Shown here: in pieces, positions 26,867 to 36,241 of the stretch | Layout of the letters: each line of letters starts with the position of its first letter | How positions within the stretch are numbered: the stretch's first letter is position 1 | Assembly (NCBI GenBank): GCA_014729505.1 | Contig: WJJS01000004.1 | Coordinates: forward strand, 1-59,539 | DNA: 59,539 nt | Direction: 5' to 3' | From: Candidatus Woesearchaeota archaeon | GTDB taxonomy: Archaea; Nanobdellota; Nanobdellia; Woesearchaeales; ARS49 | The notes under the pieces: model-generated | Database searches by the model: none | Told to the model about the DNA's origin: nothing | Seen by the model: the letters and a program-made list of their open reading frames with translations, nothing else | Translations under genes and position numbers: made by a program

Positions 26867-28786
26867 CTACACTACATCGATACCTTCAAGACAATTATCA
26901 ATAACGTGCGCACAGTTTTGCATTATTTGAGCAAGAGCCGGTTCCTGTGTTGCCTTTTTTATCTGATTAAGACGGTCAATGATCTGTCGAAGAAAACGCA
27001 ACAAATCACCCTCCAACCAATTCGTATATTTCAGTATTTGAGTGAATTTTTCCCCCTGAAAAATAGGAAGCATAATACCTGTAAGCGTAACAATGTTTTT
27101 CAGCTTTGTTTGACGTTTAAGAAACGGATCCTGTTTAATGCGGGAAAGTACTTCCTTAGCAGGCTTTGTCAATTGAGGTGGTGCAAACTGAAGACTCGAA
27201 CGAGGTTCAAAGACCAAGGCAGCTATGAGCAACAGCACTTGATACTCTGTTAAGCCTTGCCAAAAAGAAGTACCAAACACTTCGCCAATCAATAATTCAT
27301 CAACAAAAATGTTAAGCAGGAACTCACCCTTCTCAGTGATGCTTCCCTTCTTAAGATACTGCATTTTTTCCAGACGCTTAGACAAGTTGTCAAAACGACG
27401 ACTCACCACTTCCTTTTGACCTCTTTGAAATGTGTAAAAACTCGACGCAAGAATGCGATCGATCGTGGATTTATCATGACGAGCAATAAGATTTAAGACC
27501 GTATTATATGATAATTTGAACTGACTCTTAATTGCAGCAGTGTCACGACTGGTAAAAGCACGGACACGCTTAATGTCATCAAACTGACGATTAATCATCG
27601 CCACTGCCAAACCCTTCTTATCAATGCCTCTGCGCCCTGCACGACCTGCAAGCTGAAAATATTCCTTGCTTGTCAAATAACGAAATTCACGACCATCGAA
27701 TTTACGAAGACTGGCAAAGCACACTGTCTTAGCAGGCATGTTAATGCCAACAGCAAAAGTCTCAGTAGCGTACAAAACCTTAATCAACCTCTTGCCAAAT
27801 AATTTCTCAACCAAATGCTTAAGAGCGGGTAACAAACCTGCATGATGAAAACCAATACCCTTAGGGAGCAATTGTCGCAAAAGCCGAGTGGAATGCAAAC
27901 GCTGCAACTGAGGATCGAGCGTGCCAAAATACTGTTGAATAAAATGAATAGACTCCCGAGATTCCTTAACAGACAAAAAGTTCTGAGATTTTGCTAACTC
28001 TTCAGCCTTATTTTGCGTATCACGCCTTGAAAACGCAAAAAAAATCGAGGGAAGCAAATCCTTTTGGTTAAGAATCATAACAAGATCACGATGCTTTGGA
28101 GGTGTTACCCGAACTTTTTTTGGCTTTTTGTAAAACGATTTATACTGAGGAAAACGATCAAGTTCGACGCGATCATGAATCTCAGCAAGCGTCGTAATAC
28201 CAAGATCCTGATCATAAAACTTTTTTTCCAGCGGCACGGGCCTTTTTCGATGTTCCACAACCAACACTTTATGATTTTTTATACTGCGAATCCAATTCGC
28301 AAATTCCTGCGCATTAGGAATCGTTGCAGAAAGACAGAGAAAGCGAATATGCTCAGGACTAAAAATAAGTGATTCCTCCCACACGGTACCACGATCAATG
28401 TCAGAAATAAAATGAATCTCATCAAAAATAACATATGACACTTCATGAACAAGAGGATCACCAACAACAACCATATTACGATACACTTCAGTCGTCATAA
28501 TAAGAATCGGAGCAGTTGGATTGATGACTGTATCACCTGTAAGAAGACCGACATTCTCCTGACCGTAATCCTCGCCAAAATCAAAAAATTTCTGATTCGA
28601 TAATGCCTTAATAGGAGCAGTATACACGACACGCTTGTACTGTTCCAAGTCCCGCTTGACAATATAGTCCGCAATCAGTGTCTTGCCGCTTCCAGTTGGT
28701 GCAGAGACAACAACAGACTTGTTATTTTCAATAGCAGTAATGGCATCAGCTTGAAACTTGTCGAGCGTTAATCCCTTGAATTTCAT
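26867..28786 (-). CDS. DExH helicase of the Ski2/Mtr4-like superfamily
   Basis: The product is 639 residues. It has SAPTGSGKT (Walker A, about 29-37), TAPIKALSNQ, DEIHF (DEVH-box), LSATIPN, then the second RecA domain with YATETFAVGINMPAKTV and QLAGRAGRRG (motif VI), and a shortened C-terminal helical part. The Mtr4/Ski2 relatives unwind RNA for exosome degradation; archaeal members are presumed RNA helicases. The start at 28786 overlaps the stop of the upstream membrane-protein gene (ATGA), so the Met four codons earlier in frame is less likely. Confidence 0.92.
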   Translation of the reverse strand: MKFKGLTLDKFQADAITAIENNKSVVVSAPTGSGKTLIADYIVKRDLEQYKRVVYTAPIKALSNQKFFDFGEDYGQENVGLLTGDTVINPTAPILIMTTEVYRNMVVVGDPLVHEVSYVIFDEIHFISDIDRGTVWEESLIFSPEHIRFLCLSATIPNAQEFANWIRSIKNHKVLVVEHRKRPVPLEKKFYDQDLGITTLAEIHDRVELDRFPQYKSFYKKPKKVRVTPPKHRDLVMILNQKDLLPSIFFAFSRRDTQNKAEELAKSQNFLSVKESRESIHFIQQYFGTLDPQLQRLHSTRLLRQLLPKGIGFHHAGLLPALKHLVEKLFGKRLIKVLYATETFAVGINMPAKTVCFASLRKFDGREFRYLTSKEYFQLAGRAGRRGIDKKGLAVAMINRQFDDIKRVRAFTSRDTAAIKSQFKLSYNTVLNLIARHDKSTIDRILASSFYTFQRGQKEVVSRRFDNLSKRLEKMQYLKKGSITEKGEFLLNIFVDELLIGEVFGTSFWQGLTEYQVLLLIAALVFEPRSSLQFAPPQLTKPAKEVLSRIKQDPFLKRQTKLKNIVTLTGIMLPIFQGEKFTQILKYTNWLEGDLLRFLRQIIDRLNQIKKATQEPALAQIMQNCAHVIDNCLEGIDVV

Positions 28787-29106
28787 GTGCTCGACCACAC
28801 GATTAAAAAGTATAACGCGACAGCAGATACAAATTGGACAAGCAAAGAACCAAGAGAACCCTGGTGTACCACATTATCAATCAAAAAGAACACGGACAAA
28901 AGAGCCGTACATCCAACACCTACTGCGCCGCGCCAGATCTTAATAGATGTTATAGTTCTCACATAAGGAATGGCAAATATCAGCGCACCAAGAAGAGTCT
29001 CGATCAATACACGAGTATACGTTAATGAAGGCCATACCAAAGAGAATATCACTTCGAGAATACCATAGACCAGTACGAAGCTTGCAAGTTGCACATGCCA
29101 TCTCAT
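28783..29106 (-). CDS. Small multi-pass membrane protein
   Basis: The product is 107 residues with three to four hydrophobic segments spanning almost the whole length (for example FVLVYGILEVIFSLVWPSL, VGVGCTALLSVFFLI, LLVQFVSAVALYFLIVW). No known signature. CCATATAAACAC on the minus strand (about 29129-29140) is centred 28 bases upstream, giving a leaderless message. It overlaps the helicase start, so the two are co-transcribed. Confidence 0.75.
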   Translation of the reverse strand: MRWHVQLASFVLVYGILEVIFSLVWPSLTYTRVLIETLLGALIFAIPYVRTITSIKIWRGAVGVGCTALLSVFFLIDNVVHQGSLGSLLVQFVSAVALYFLIVWSST

Positions 29107-29191
29107 ACATTGGAGCGGAGAAGAGAGTGTTTATATGGTTTTTGGCCCAGAAACGAGGTGAGAAAGTAGCACCTAAGTAATAGTACCAATA

Positions 29192-29202
29192 CAATTATAT
29201 AG
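29192..29202 (+). promoter_or_regulatory. TATA box of the glucan phosphorylase gene
   Basis: AATTATATAGC is centred about 27 bases before the ATG at 29224. Confidence 0.5.
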
Positions 29203-29223
29203 CACGGAAGAATTGAAATAAGC

Positions 29224-30879
29224 ATGGACAAAAAAGGGGACAGACATATCGCGTACTTTACCATGGAGATAGGTTTTGATCCGCGGGTGCCAACATACAG
29301 CGGAGGACTTGGAGTTCTGGCAGGAGACACATTAAAGAGCTGTGCGGACCTAAAAATTCCATTAGTTGGTGTTACGCTTCTTCATCGCAATGGTTACTTC
29401 TATCAAAAAATAGATGAACAGGGTAACCAAATAGAAATCCCGGTAAAATGGAGTGTCGACGATTTCATGGTACTGCTACCAAACAAAATATCAGTATCCA
29501 TTGAAGGAAGAACGGTCTGGGTACAGGCATGGCAATACCGACTTCGAGGACAAACAGGACATGAGATACCAATGTATTTTCTCGACACTGATATACCGGA
29601 TAATTCTGAATGGGACCGAAAACTCACGAGCTCACTCTACGGCGGAGATAAGTGGTACAGACTTGCACAAGAAGTCGTGCTTGGTATAGGAGGCTTGCGC
29701 ATGCTAGAAAGCTTAGGCCACGAAACTATCCGACGATACCATATGAATGAAGGTCACAGCGCACTACTCACACTTGAACTCCTACGAAAATTTGAAGGAG
29801 AACATCAAGAAGAAAAGGTACGGGAACTCTGTGTTTTTACCACGCATACGCCAGTACCAGCAGGACATGACAAATTTCCAGCAGATTTTGTCAAACGCAT
29901 GCTAGGAGACCTACCAGGCGACGGTCATGTCATGAAAAACAACGAGCTGAACATGACACTACTCGCACTACATTTTAGCAGGTACATTAACGGAGTAGCA
30001 AAAAAACACGGCGAAGTAAGTCGAGAAATGTTCCCAGAGTATCCCATCGACAGCATTACAAATGGCGTGCACTCCGCAACATGGGTATGTGAGTGCATGG
30101 CAGGATTGTTCGAGAAGTACACGCCAGGCTGGAAACTCGATCCCTTTACGCTACGACACGCAGTAGAAATCCCCGAAGAAGAACTCTGGCAAGCACACCA
30201 AACAGCAAAACGCCAACTGCTCGATTATGTCAACAGAGAAACAAACGCAGGAATGGATAAAGACATCTTCACGATAGGATTTGCCCGACGAGCAACACCA
30301 TACAAACGAGCAGACCTGCTCTTTCACGATATAGGACGATTGCAAGACATCGCATCAAAATTCAACCGTATTCAAGTAATATACGCCGGAAAAGCCCATC
30401 GAAATGATGAATTAGGAAAACAACTCATCAAAGAAATATACCAGCTGCGCGACAAAATACCAAATGTGAGCATAGCATACCTGGAAAATTATGATATGGA
30501 TATAGCAAAACTGCTTGTCGCAGGCGTAGATGTATGGCTCAACACTCCAAAAAGACCTATGGAAGCATCAGGCACGAGCGGCATGAAGGCAGCACATAAT
30601 GGGGTTCCACATTTCAGCACCCTCGACGGATGGTGGATAGAAGGACATAACGAAGGAATAACAGGATGGAGCATAGGAAGCGAAGACAAAAACGTACCAT
30701 CAAATGATGATCGAGACAGTGCGGACATGTACAAAAAACTGGAAGAAGACATATTGCCAGCGTACCAAGACAAAGATGTCTGGGCAAAAATCATGAAGAA
30801 CGTGATCAGTTTCAATGCATCATTTTTCAACACGCACAGAATGGTACAACAATACGTACTTAAAGCGTACTTTGAATAA
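29224..30879 (+). CDS. glgP: Alpha-glucan (glycogen) phosphorylase, short archaeal type
   Basis: The product is 551 residues, GT35 family, releasing glucose-1-phosphate from storage alpha-glucan. It shows AYFTMEIGFDPRVPTYSGGLGVLAGD, HMNEGHSALLTLELLR, FTTHTPVPAGHDKF, TNGVHSATWV, FARRATPYKRADLLF and the PLP-lysine region EASGTSGMKAAHNG (about 446-459). At ~550 residues it is the short form lacking the N-terminal regulatory part of animal enzymes. It implies a stored polyglucose; the phosphohexomutase at the window end could use its product. HEAT and zinc-finger genes follow closely. Confidence 0.94.
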   Translation: MDKKGDRHIAYFTMEIGFDPRVPTYSGGLGVLAGDTLKSCADLKIPLVGVTLLHRNGYFYQKIDEQGNQIEIPVKWSVDDFMVLLPNKISVSIEGRTVWVQAWQYRLRGQTGHEIPMYFLDTDIPDNSEWDRKLTSSLYGGDKWYRLAQEVVLGIGGLRMLESLGHETIRRYHMNEGHSALLTLELLRKFEGEHQEEKVRELCVFTTHTPVPAGHDKFPADFVKRMLGDLPGDGHVMKNNELNMTLLALHFSRYINGVAKKHGEVSREMFPEYPIDSITNGVHSATWVCECMAGLFEKYTPGWKLDPFTLRHAVEIPEEELWQAHQTAKRQLLDYVNRETNAGMDKDIFTIGFARRATPYKRADLLFHDIGRLQDIASKFNRIQVIYAGKAHRNDELGKQLIKEIYQLRDKIPNVSIAYLENYDMDIAKLLVAGVDVWLNTPKRPMEASGTSGMKAAHNGVPHFSTLDGWWIEGHNEGITGWSIGSEDKNVPSNDDRDSADMYKKLEEDILPAYQDKDVWAKIMKNVISFNASFFNTHRMVQQYVLKAYFE

Positions 30880-30888
30880 ATCCGTGCC

Positions 30889-31281
30889 ATGAAAAAAACT
30901 ATTTCAAGTCTATTGAGTCAACTACGCTCAGAAGAAAGAAACGAACGATTGCTAGCCATACGGGATCTAGAAAAAATAAAAGAGATAGTCGCCAAATCAC
31001 TCATCAAATCGATTGACGACAAGAACCCAAACGTACAGGTTGAAGCAATACGGGCACTCTGGGGTTTTGCACACCCACCTGTTCTCAAAGCGTACGTTAA
31101 AGCACTACACCATCCAAATATTGACGTGCGAGAAAACGCAGCAAACGCCCTCGAATGCTTTGGAGATCCTACACACATACGAGCAGTAGAACAAGCACTC
31201 GCTCGTGCAAAGGACAAAGAAGAAGAAAGAACAATGCGAACAACAATAACTCTACTCAAAAAGAAATACGGAATGCAATGA
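30889..31281 (+). CDS. HEAT-repeat protein
   Basis: The product is 130 residues and nearly all helical. It has about three HEAT/PBS-lyase-type repeats (LLAIRDLEKIKEIVAKSLIKSIDDKNPNVQ; VEAIRALWGF; VRENAANALECFGDP). Such repeats make a curved protein-binding scaffold. It starts 10 bases after glgP and overlaps the next gene (ATGA), so it is in an operon; whether it binds the phosphorylase is unknown. Confidence 0.85.
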   Translation: MKKTISSLLSQLRSEERNERLLAIRDLEKIKEIVAKSLIKSIDDKNPNVQVEAIRALWGFAHPPVLKAYVKALHHPNIDVRENAANALECFGDPTHIRAVEQALARAKDKEEERTMRTTITLLKKKYGMQ

Positions 31282-31667
31282 GAATACCAAAACGTTACGG
31301 ACAAAGCAAGAAGAACGATTGCCCATTTTGCGGCAAAGTAGGATTACACACAAACTCTCAAGGATTACCAGTATGCACAGAACACAAAAACGCGACACTT
31401 GAAGACATGAAATGTGCATGCGGGGATTGGCTCGACGTCAAAAAAGGAAAATGGGGGCCTTATTTCCTGTGTATACGCTGTGGACCTATAAGCTTTGCAA
31501 AAGGAATGTCCGTAAACACCCCAACAGCGACATACAAGACACAAAAGCCAACAGGTAAAATCAATAGTGAGCCTCGACGACCATTTCGCAATTCAAAGAC
31601 TTCCTCCACTCCAGATGACAAGAAAGTTATCACAGTTCGCTCTGACGAATTAGATTTCTGGTTCTAA
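31278..31667 (+). CDS. Zinc-finger protein with four Cys/His pairs
   Basis: The product is 129 residues. MRIPKRYGQSKKNDCPFC begins a zinc-binding domain with CPFC, CTEH, CACG and CIRC pairs (about 15-73), comparable to topoisomerase-type or rubredoxin-like fingers. A Lys/Thr/Pro-rich, probably disordered linker follows, with a C-terminal DELDFWF patch that may be a docking motif. The start overlaps the HEAT gene stop. The 3' end overlaps the convergent gene by 18 bases. Confidence 0.78.
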   Translation: MRIPKRYGQSKKNDCPFCGKVGLHTNSQGLPVCTEHKNATLEDMKCACGDWLDVKKGKWGPYFLCIRCGPISFAKGMSVNTPTATYKTQKPTGKINSEPRRPFRNSKTSSTPDDKKVITVRSDELDFWF

Positions 31668-32339
31668 ACTGCGAACGCGCACCATTCCAGGGAACCAAGA
31701 AAGCAACCACTTCACGTAAATCTCGTGCGGAATACATTTCTCTTTATACTCGTTTAGAAACTTATCAAAAGCATTCTTGTGAAATGATAGCAAAGTCATA
31801 ATATCAGTGATCAGGCCGGGAGTAGAAGGATAATACACGCGAGTTTCGCTAATAACGAGAGGAAGATCAAGACAGACAAGCACCTCCTGCAACAAACTCT
31901 CGTGCCAGCCAAGAGGAGCTTTGACCTTTTCACCTTTTGATGAAATCCTCTCTTGATACTTCACTGCAGGACTGTCGCTGGTATCAATATGCAAGAAACC
32001 CAAACTGGCAACAAGATGTTGAAACACTTCAGTACCTCCATACAAAGAGGGAAGTATTGTAGGCCCGCATTCTCGTGGTGTAGCGCCAGGAGAATACTCC
32101 TGAACATATGCGGTATCGCCATTACCGATCATCCACTTGGCTTTACGTCCCAGATGAAAAATTATTTTCATCATCAAAAAAGGTCGCAGACGTTCATGAA
32201 CAACAAATTGCTGAAAACGATTAGCATCATTAAAGGAAAACAAAGGAAGCGACTGCAACGAATCAACATCAATATCTCTCTTTGCCGTTTTGTTAGCCAG
32301 TTTTACGATCTCGACAACGTTTTTTTCAATAACCTTCAT
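31650..32339 (-). CDS. Unrecognised protein
   Basis: The product has 229 residues starting MKVIEKNVVEIVKLANKTAKRDI. I chose this Met because AACTTTTAAGAAGC (minus strand, about 32363-32376) is centred about 29 bases upstream; an in-frame Met 7 codons earlier lies too near the TATA box. The protein is mixed alpha/beta with an FHLGRKAKWMIGNGDTAYVQEY strand pair and a helix-rich C-terminus ending WFPGMVRVRSLEPEI. No motif recognised, no signal peptide. Confidence 0.65.
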   Translation of the reverse strand: MKVIEKNVVEIVKLANKTAKRDIDVDSLQSLPLFSFNDANRFQQFVVHERLRPFLMMKIIFHLGRKAKWMIGNGDTAYVQEYSPGATPRECGPTILPSLYGGTEVFQHLVASLGFLHIDTSDSPAVKYQERISSKGEKVKAPLGWHESLLQEVLVCLDLPLVISETRVYYPSTPGLITDIMTLLSFHKNAFDKFLNEYKEKCIPHEIYVKWLLSWFPGMVRVRSLEPEI

Positions 32340-32377
32340 AAGACAAGCAATAAAAAACATGCTTCTTAAAAGTTTCC

Positions 32378-35300
32378 CTACTGTCGCCGATGAGCAAAAG
32401 TGCCGACGAGAATAACAAAGAACACCATCAACAACAAGACGGCGGAACTAATAAGTATAGAACGAAACCAGCCTGGTCTAGAACTCTCAGCGGATTGAGC
32501 GGACATATTGATACTACTATTTTCATCACTCTTACTCTCTTCAGGTTCGCTAGGAAGACTGGCTGCTGTCACTGCAAACAAACTGAAGTGCGGAGTAGTA
32601 GCAGAGTACACAAAACGGTCTTGTTCCTCGCGAAGGAATTGCGTAGGTAATGCAGACCACGAATCAGAAAAATGATGGAGTATAACACTTTCCTTCACGA
32701 TACCTTCGCGCGATACTGCAAACTCAATAGTTGCATCTGCCAGTTGAGCAATGCTAGGGGCGATTTCGAAATATTGAATCACATTCTCAAGAGGATCGGA
32801 CACTGAAGCGACAGGAATTTCAGTGACTGTTACATCAAATGGTTCGGTGCTTGAAGTTGATGCAGAAACCTTGAGAATCGATGAATCAGACAGTGTGGCC
32901 GTGACTGCACGCGCCATAGGAGCGGGTGATGCAGGTGGTGCAATTACAGGAGGAAGCACCACATTTGAAGTCATACTATTAGAACCTCCGCCTCCTCCGC
33001 CCCCACCGCTTGATGGAGTATCAACGAAGAAATCAAGTTCATAAGACGAAGACATGGTATTATTATCCTCGTCACGACAAAGAATGAACAACTCCACAAA
33101 ATCTCCATTTGACAATCCTGAGATCGTGTCTTTGTGAGACGTACTGTTAGTATTATTTAACGGAGTCATATCCTCAAATGCTTCGTCGTTTGATGAAAAA
33201 CGACATTCTGCCAGTTCATTAGTCGTCACTTCAAGAATAGTCGACGTGGTTCCAGAACTCAAAGTATCGCCATCATCAGGATCAGTATCGGTAATCGAGG
33301 GAGGGAGTGAAGTAAAAAAATACTTTGAAGGTGCAATACTTGTTTGAGAAGCATTATCAGTTGCAGCGCAGGCCCAACTAATTATTTGATGATCTTGAAA
33401 ACCTGTAAGAGAAAACGTGTGCGAAACAGAACTATCGTTAGTCGCAACAGACGCAGTTTGAACAAAAGATCCTGAGATATTTGTATGCACGCTTAGCGCG
33501 GTTATGAGATGATCGTCAGTGGCATTGCACGTGACATCAATAGAGCCGTGAGTCGTCACATTAGCAACTGGTAATGCATTGACGATTATTGGAACGTGAT
33601 CAGTTTGTGCAGTAGATTGGTTAAAGATGCCCCGGGAATTGCAATTATTGGCAGCATCACAACTCGTTACATTAAAGAAATACCTTGTCGCATTGATAAG
33701 ATCAGTAAGATTCATGGAATGAATCGTTGAATAATTAGACGACGAACTGTTGTCAGAGAAATTTGCTGAAAGACCATACGAGACGAGACTCGTAGCGTTC
33801 TCATCAGTCCTCCACTGTATCGTAATAGAGTCATTTGTAGCTGATGAAGAGACATTACTGATTGTTGGCGCAATAGTGTCTGGTAAAGTCGTAACATTAT
33901 AAGTGCCGTTTGACAAGCACGTGGTTTCAGTATTGCAATTGAATAGCGAATAAAAATACGTCGTGTTCTGCTGCAGAGAAGACAAATTAAAGATGTGTAT
34001 TGTTGACAATGAATTATTTCCTACAACTATTGACAGGTTATCTGAAGAAGTACCATACTGTATTGTTGCGTTAGTTGGCGAGGACGTAGAATAGGAAATT
34101 ACTGCAGAGGACATGGACGCGTTTGCAGAAATGTTATCAAACGAGAAAAGATTGTTTGTGACGTGAACAAGAGTCATGTCGATCGTTGTCAAATGGTACT
34201 CTGTCGTATTAGAAAACCACGTCAGCGAAAGATCTTTCACGCTGTTATTGCTCAAATTTCCATAAGAGTACGGATTTGACGCGTTGCAACGCACAGTAAG
34301 ATTGTCTGAGTTCTCCGTGACAAGCACAACACGCAAGGAATCATTTACATTTGTTGAAAGATCAAAGACGAAATCAGCCTGTTGCAGAGAAGAAAACACC
34401 GTAAAGGAATCAGAACGTTTCTGCAAGGTTCCGTTTTCATCATGAATCTCAAGGTGATACCGATCATCATCAGCTCCTCCCCACACTCTAAGAGCGTAAA
34501 GATACTCAAAAGGAGCGCGAAGAGTTTGATAAGAATTATTCACGATACTGACAGAATCATTGCCGCCAATGTAAAGCTCTTCTTTTAAGCCAAACGGGTG
34601 CGAAGATGATTCATTAACGCGCAGCAACAAAGAGTACGTACCATTAGCCAGCAAGGAAGTGTCCCATGATGCTAATGAATCATTCGAAACTGAAGACGAA
34701 CCCGTAATAAGCGTCAATACATCAGGGTACACGCCACTACCAAACCACAAGTCATACCCGTCAAAACCAGAACCATTTGCCACGCCCGAAATACTTTCAC
34801 GTCCGGTTAAGACAGCATCCTCCATTGCGGTTAAATCTGCATGAGCAATACTTGAACGTTGCAAAGCGGCATACGCATTACTAATACCCGTCCCAATAAA
34901 TTCATCTTCATCGACAGTAATGACAGAAGATCGCAAAATGGAATACACATCAGCATTGGACAATGTAGAATCCTTTGAAAGAATCAAACCAGCAATGCCT
35001 GCGACAAGAGGTGCAGACATACTCGTCCCACTAATAACACCATAGGAATCGTTATATGTGGTACTCAAAATAGCAGATCCTGGCGCTGCAAGATCAATCC
35101 ACGCACCGTAATTAGAGAATCCAGAGCGTTGATCAGAAGACGTCGTTGAAGCGATGGCGAGAACCGTTTCCTCTCCGGCAGGGTATTCTTTTGACGACGA
35201 GCCACTGTTTCCAGCAGCAGCTATAAGCACCACATCATTATCATATGCGTTTTCAAGCGCACTCTTAATCGACTCTACAGATACGGTGGCGCTAAAACTC

Positions 35301-36103
35301 ATACTAATAATATCCGCACCATTATCCACTGCATAATTTATTGCCTGAACAACATCTGCAGAAGTAAGCATGCCACTTCCGCTTACATGTTTGTATCCTG
35401 CACGAACAGGCATTACTGAACACTGCCTGCACATCCCTGCAACACCAATACTATTGTTAGTCACTGCACCAGCAATACCCGCAACATGAGTGCCATGACC
35501 TTGAAAATCCATAGGATCATTATCTTCATTATCACAATCAGCATCAACGCAATTAGGTACATCACTTACAAAATCATACCCTCTAATGTCGTCGACAAAC
35601 CCGTTGTTATCAGAATCAGTACCGTCAAGAATTTCATCAGTGTTATTCCATATGTTACCCGCAAGATCTGGATGATCCCAGTCAACACCAGTATCAATAA
35701 TAGCAATAACTACATCAGAATTTCCTGCTTCAAGATCCCAGGCCTGACGAGCATTAACAGTATTGAGATGATACTGATCCTTGTATTGAGGATCTGAAGG
35801 GTGGGCCTGCACTTCAAGAATATAATTTGGTTCGACAAATGCAACGCCAGGCGTGTGCTGCAATGAGTTCATAGCGTGCTGCACATCAGCACCCTTGTTC
35901 AAAGTCACTAATTCAGTTTTTTTCTTTTTTGAACCAATGAATTCCACTTTGTCAGTGCCAATTACCGCTTTTGTTGTCAGCGCATTCCTGGCAGTATCTT
36001 CGTAATGTACAATCAGCTGTCCAGGAACAAACTCAGGACTTGCTATGACAACAGCAGACAACATGCAAGAGAGTACAAAGACAAAGATACACCACTTTTT
36101 CAT
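32378..36103 (-). CDS. Secreted subtilisin-like serine protease with PGF-pre-PGF-like domain and C-terminal anchor
   Basis: The product is 1241 residues. A signal peptide (MKKWCIFVFVLSCMLSAVVIAS) precedes an I9-like propeptide. The S8 peptidase domain has Asp137 (IIDTGVDWDHPD), His203 (GHGTHVAG) and Ser361 (SGTSMSAP), plus a calcium-type loop (DGTDSDNNGFVDD). Fibronectin-III-like stalks rich in Ser/Thr/Asn follow, then a G8 linker, a module like the archaeal PGF-pre-PGF domain (YFEIAPSI...HFSLFAVTA), and a C-terminal membrane helix ending HRRQ. The start at 36103 fits the signal peptide and the TATA box (TTTATATATTTC on the minus strand, about 36120-36131). A likely cell-surface protease. Confidence 0.92.
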   Translation of the reverse strand: MKKWCIFVFVLSCMLSAVVIASPEFVPGQLIVHYEDTARNALTTKAVIGTDKVEFIGSKKKKTELVTLNKGADVQHAMNSLQHTPGVAFVEPNYILEVQAHPSDPQYKDQYHLNTVNARQAWDLEAGNSDVVIAIIDTGVDWDHPDLAGNIWNNTDEILDGTDSDNNGFVDDIRGYDFVSDVPNCVDADCDNEDNDPMDFQGHGTHVAGIAGAVTNNSIGVAGMCRQCSVMPVRAGYKHVSGSGMLTSADVVQAINYAVDNGADIISMSFSATVSVESIKSALENAYDNDVVLIAAAGNSGSSSKEYPAGEETVLAIASTTSSDQRSGFSNYGAWIDLAAPGSAILSTTYNDSYGVISGTSMSAPLVAGIAGLILSKDSTLSNADVYSILRSSVITVDEDEFIGTGISNAYAALQRSSIAHADLTAMEDAVLTGRESISGVANGSGFDGYDLWFGSGVYPDVLTLITGSSSVSNDSLASWDTSLLANGTYSLLLRVNESSSHPFGLKEELYIGGNDSVSIVNNSYQTLRAPFEYLYALRVWGGADDDRYHLEIHDENGTLQKRSDSFTVFSSLQQADFVFDLSTNVNDSLRVVLVTENSDNLTVRCNASNPYSYGNLSNNSVKDLSLTWFSNTTEYHLTTIDMTLVHVTNNLFSFDNISANASMSSAVISYSTSSPTNATIQYGTSSDNLSIVVGNNSLSTIHIFNLSSLQQNTTYFYSLFNCNTETTCLSNGTYNVTTLPDTIAPTISNVSSSATNDSITIQWRTDENATSLVSYGLSANFSDNSSSSNYSTIHSMNLTDLINATRYFFNVTSCDAANNCNSRGIFNQSTAQTDHVPIIVNALPVANVTTHGSIDVTCNATDDHLITALSVHTNISGSFVQTASVATNDSSVSHTFSLTGFQDHQIISWACAATDNASQTSIAPSKYFFTSLPPSITDTDPDDGDTLSSGTTSTILEVTTNELAECRFSSNDEAFEDMTPLNNTNSTSHKDTISGLSNGDFVELFILCRDEDNNTMSSSYELDFFVDTPSSGGGGGGGGSNSMTSNVVLPPVIAPPASPAPMARAVTATLSDSSILKVSASTSSTEPFDVTVTEIPVASVSDPLENVIQYFEIAPSIAQLADATIEFAVSREGIVKESVILHHFSDSWSALPTQFLREEQDRFVYSATTPHFSLFAVTAASLPSEPEESKSDENSSINMSAQSAESSRPGWFRSILISSAVLLLMVFFVILVGTFAHRRQ

Positions 36104-36241
36104 CAAAAGACTGGAAGAACAGAAATATATAAACCTTGTCGAAGGAAGCATCACTACAAAACTACAACACTCCTTCAACGAAATGTTTATAAGTTTGACA
36201 CTCTCAAAGAACGCAAAAGTATTAACTGACGAGTGAAGAAG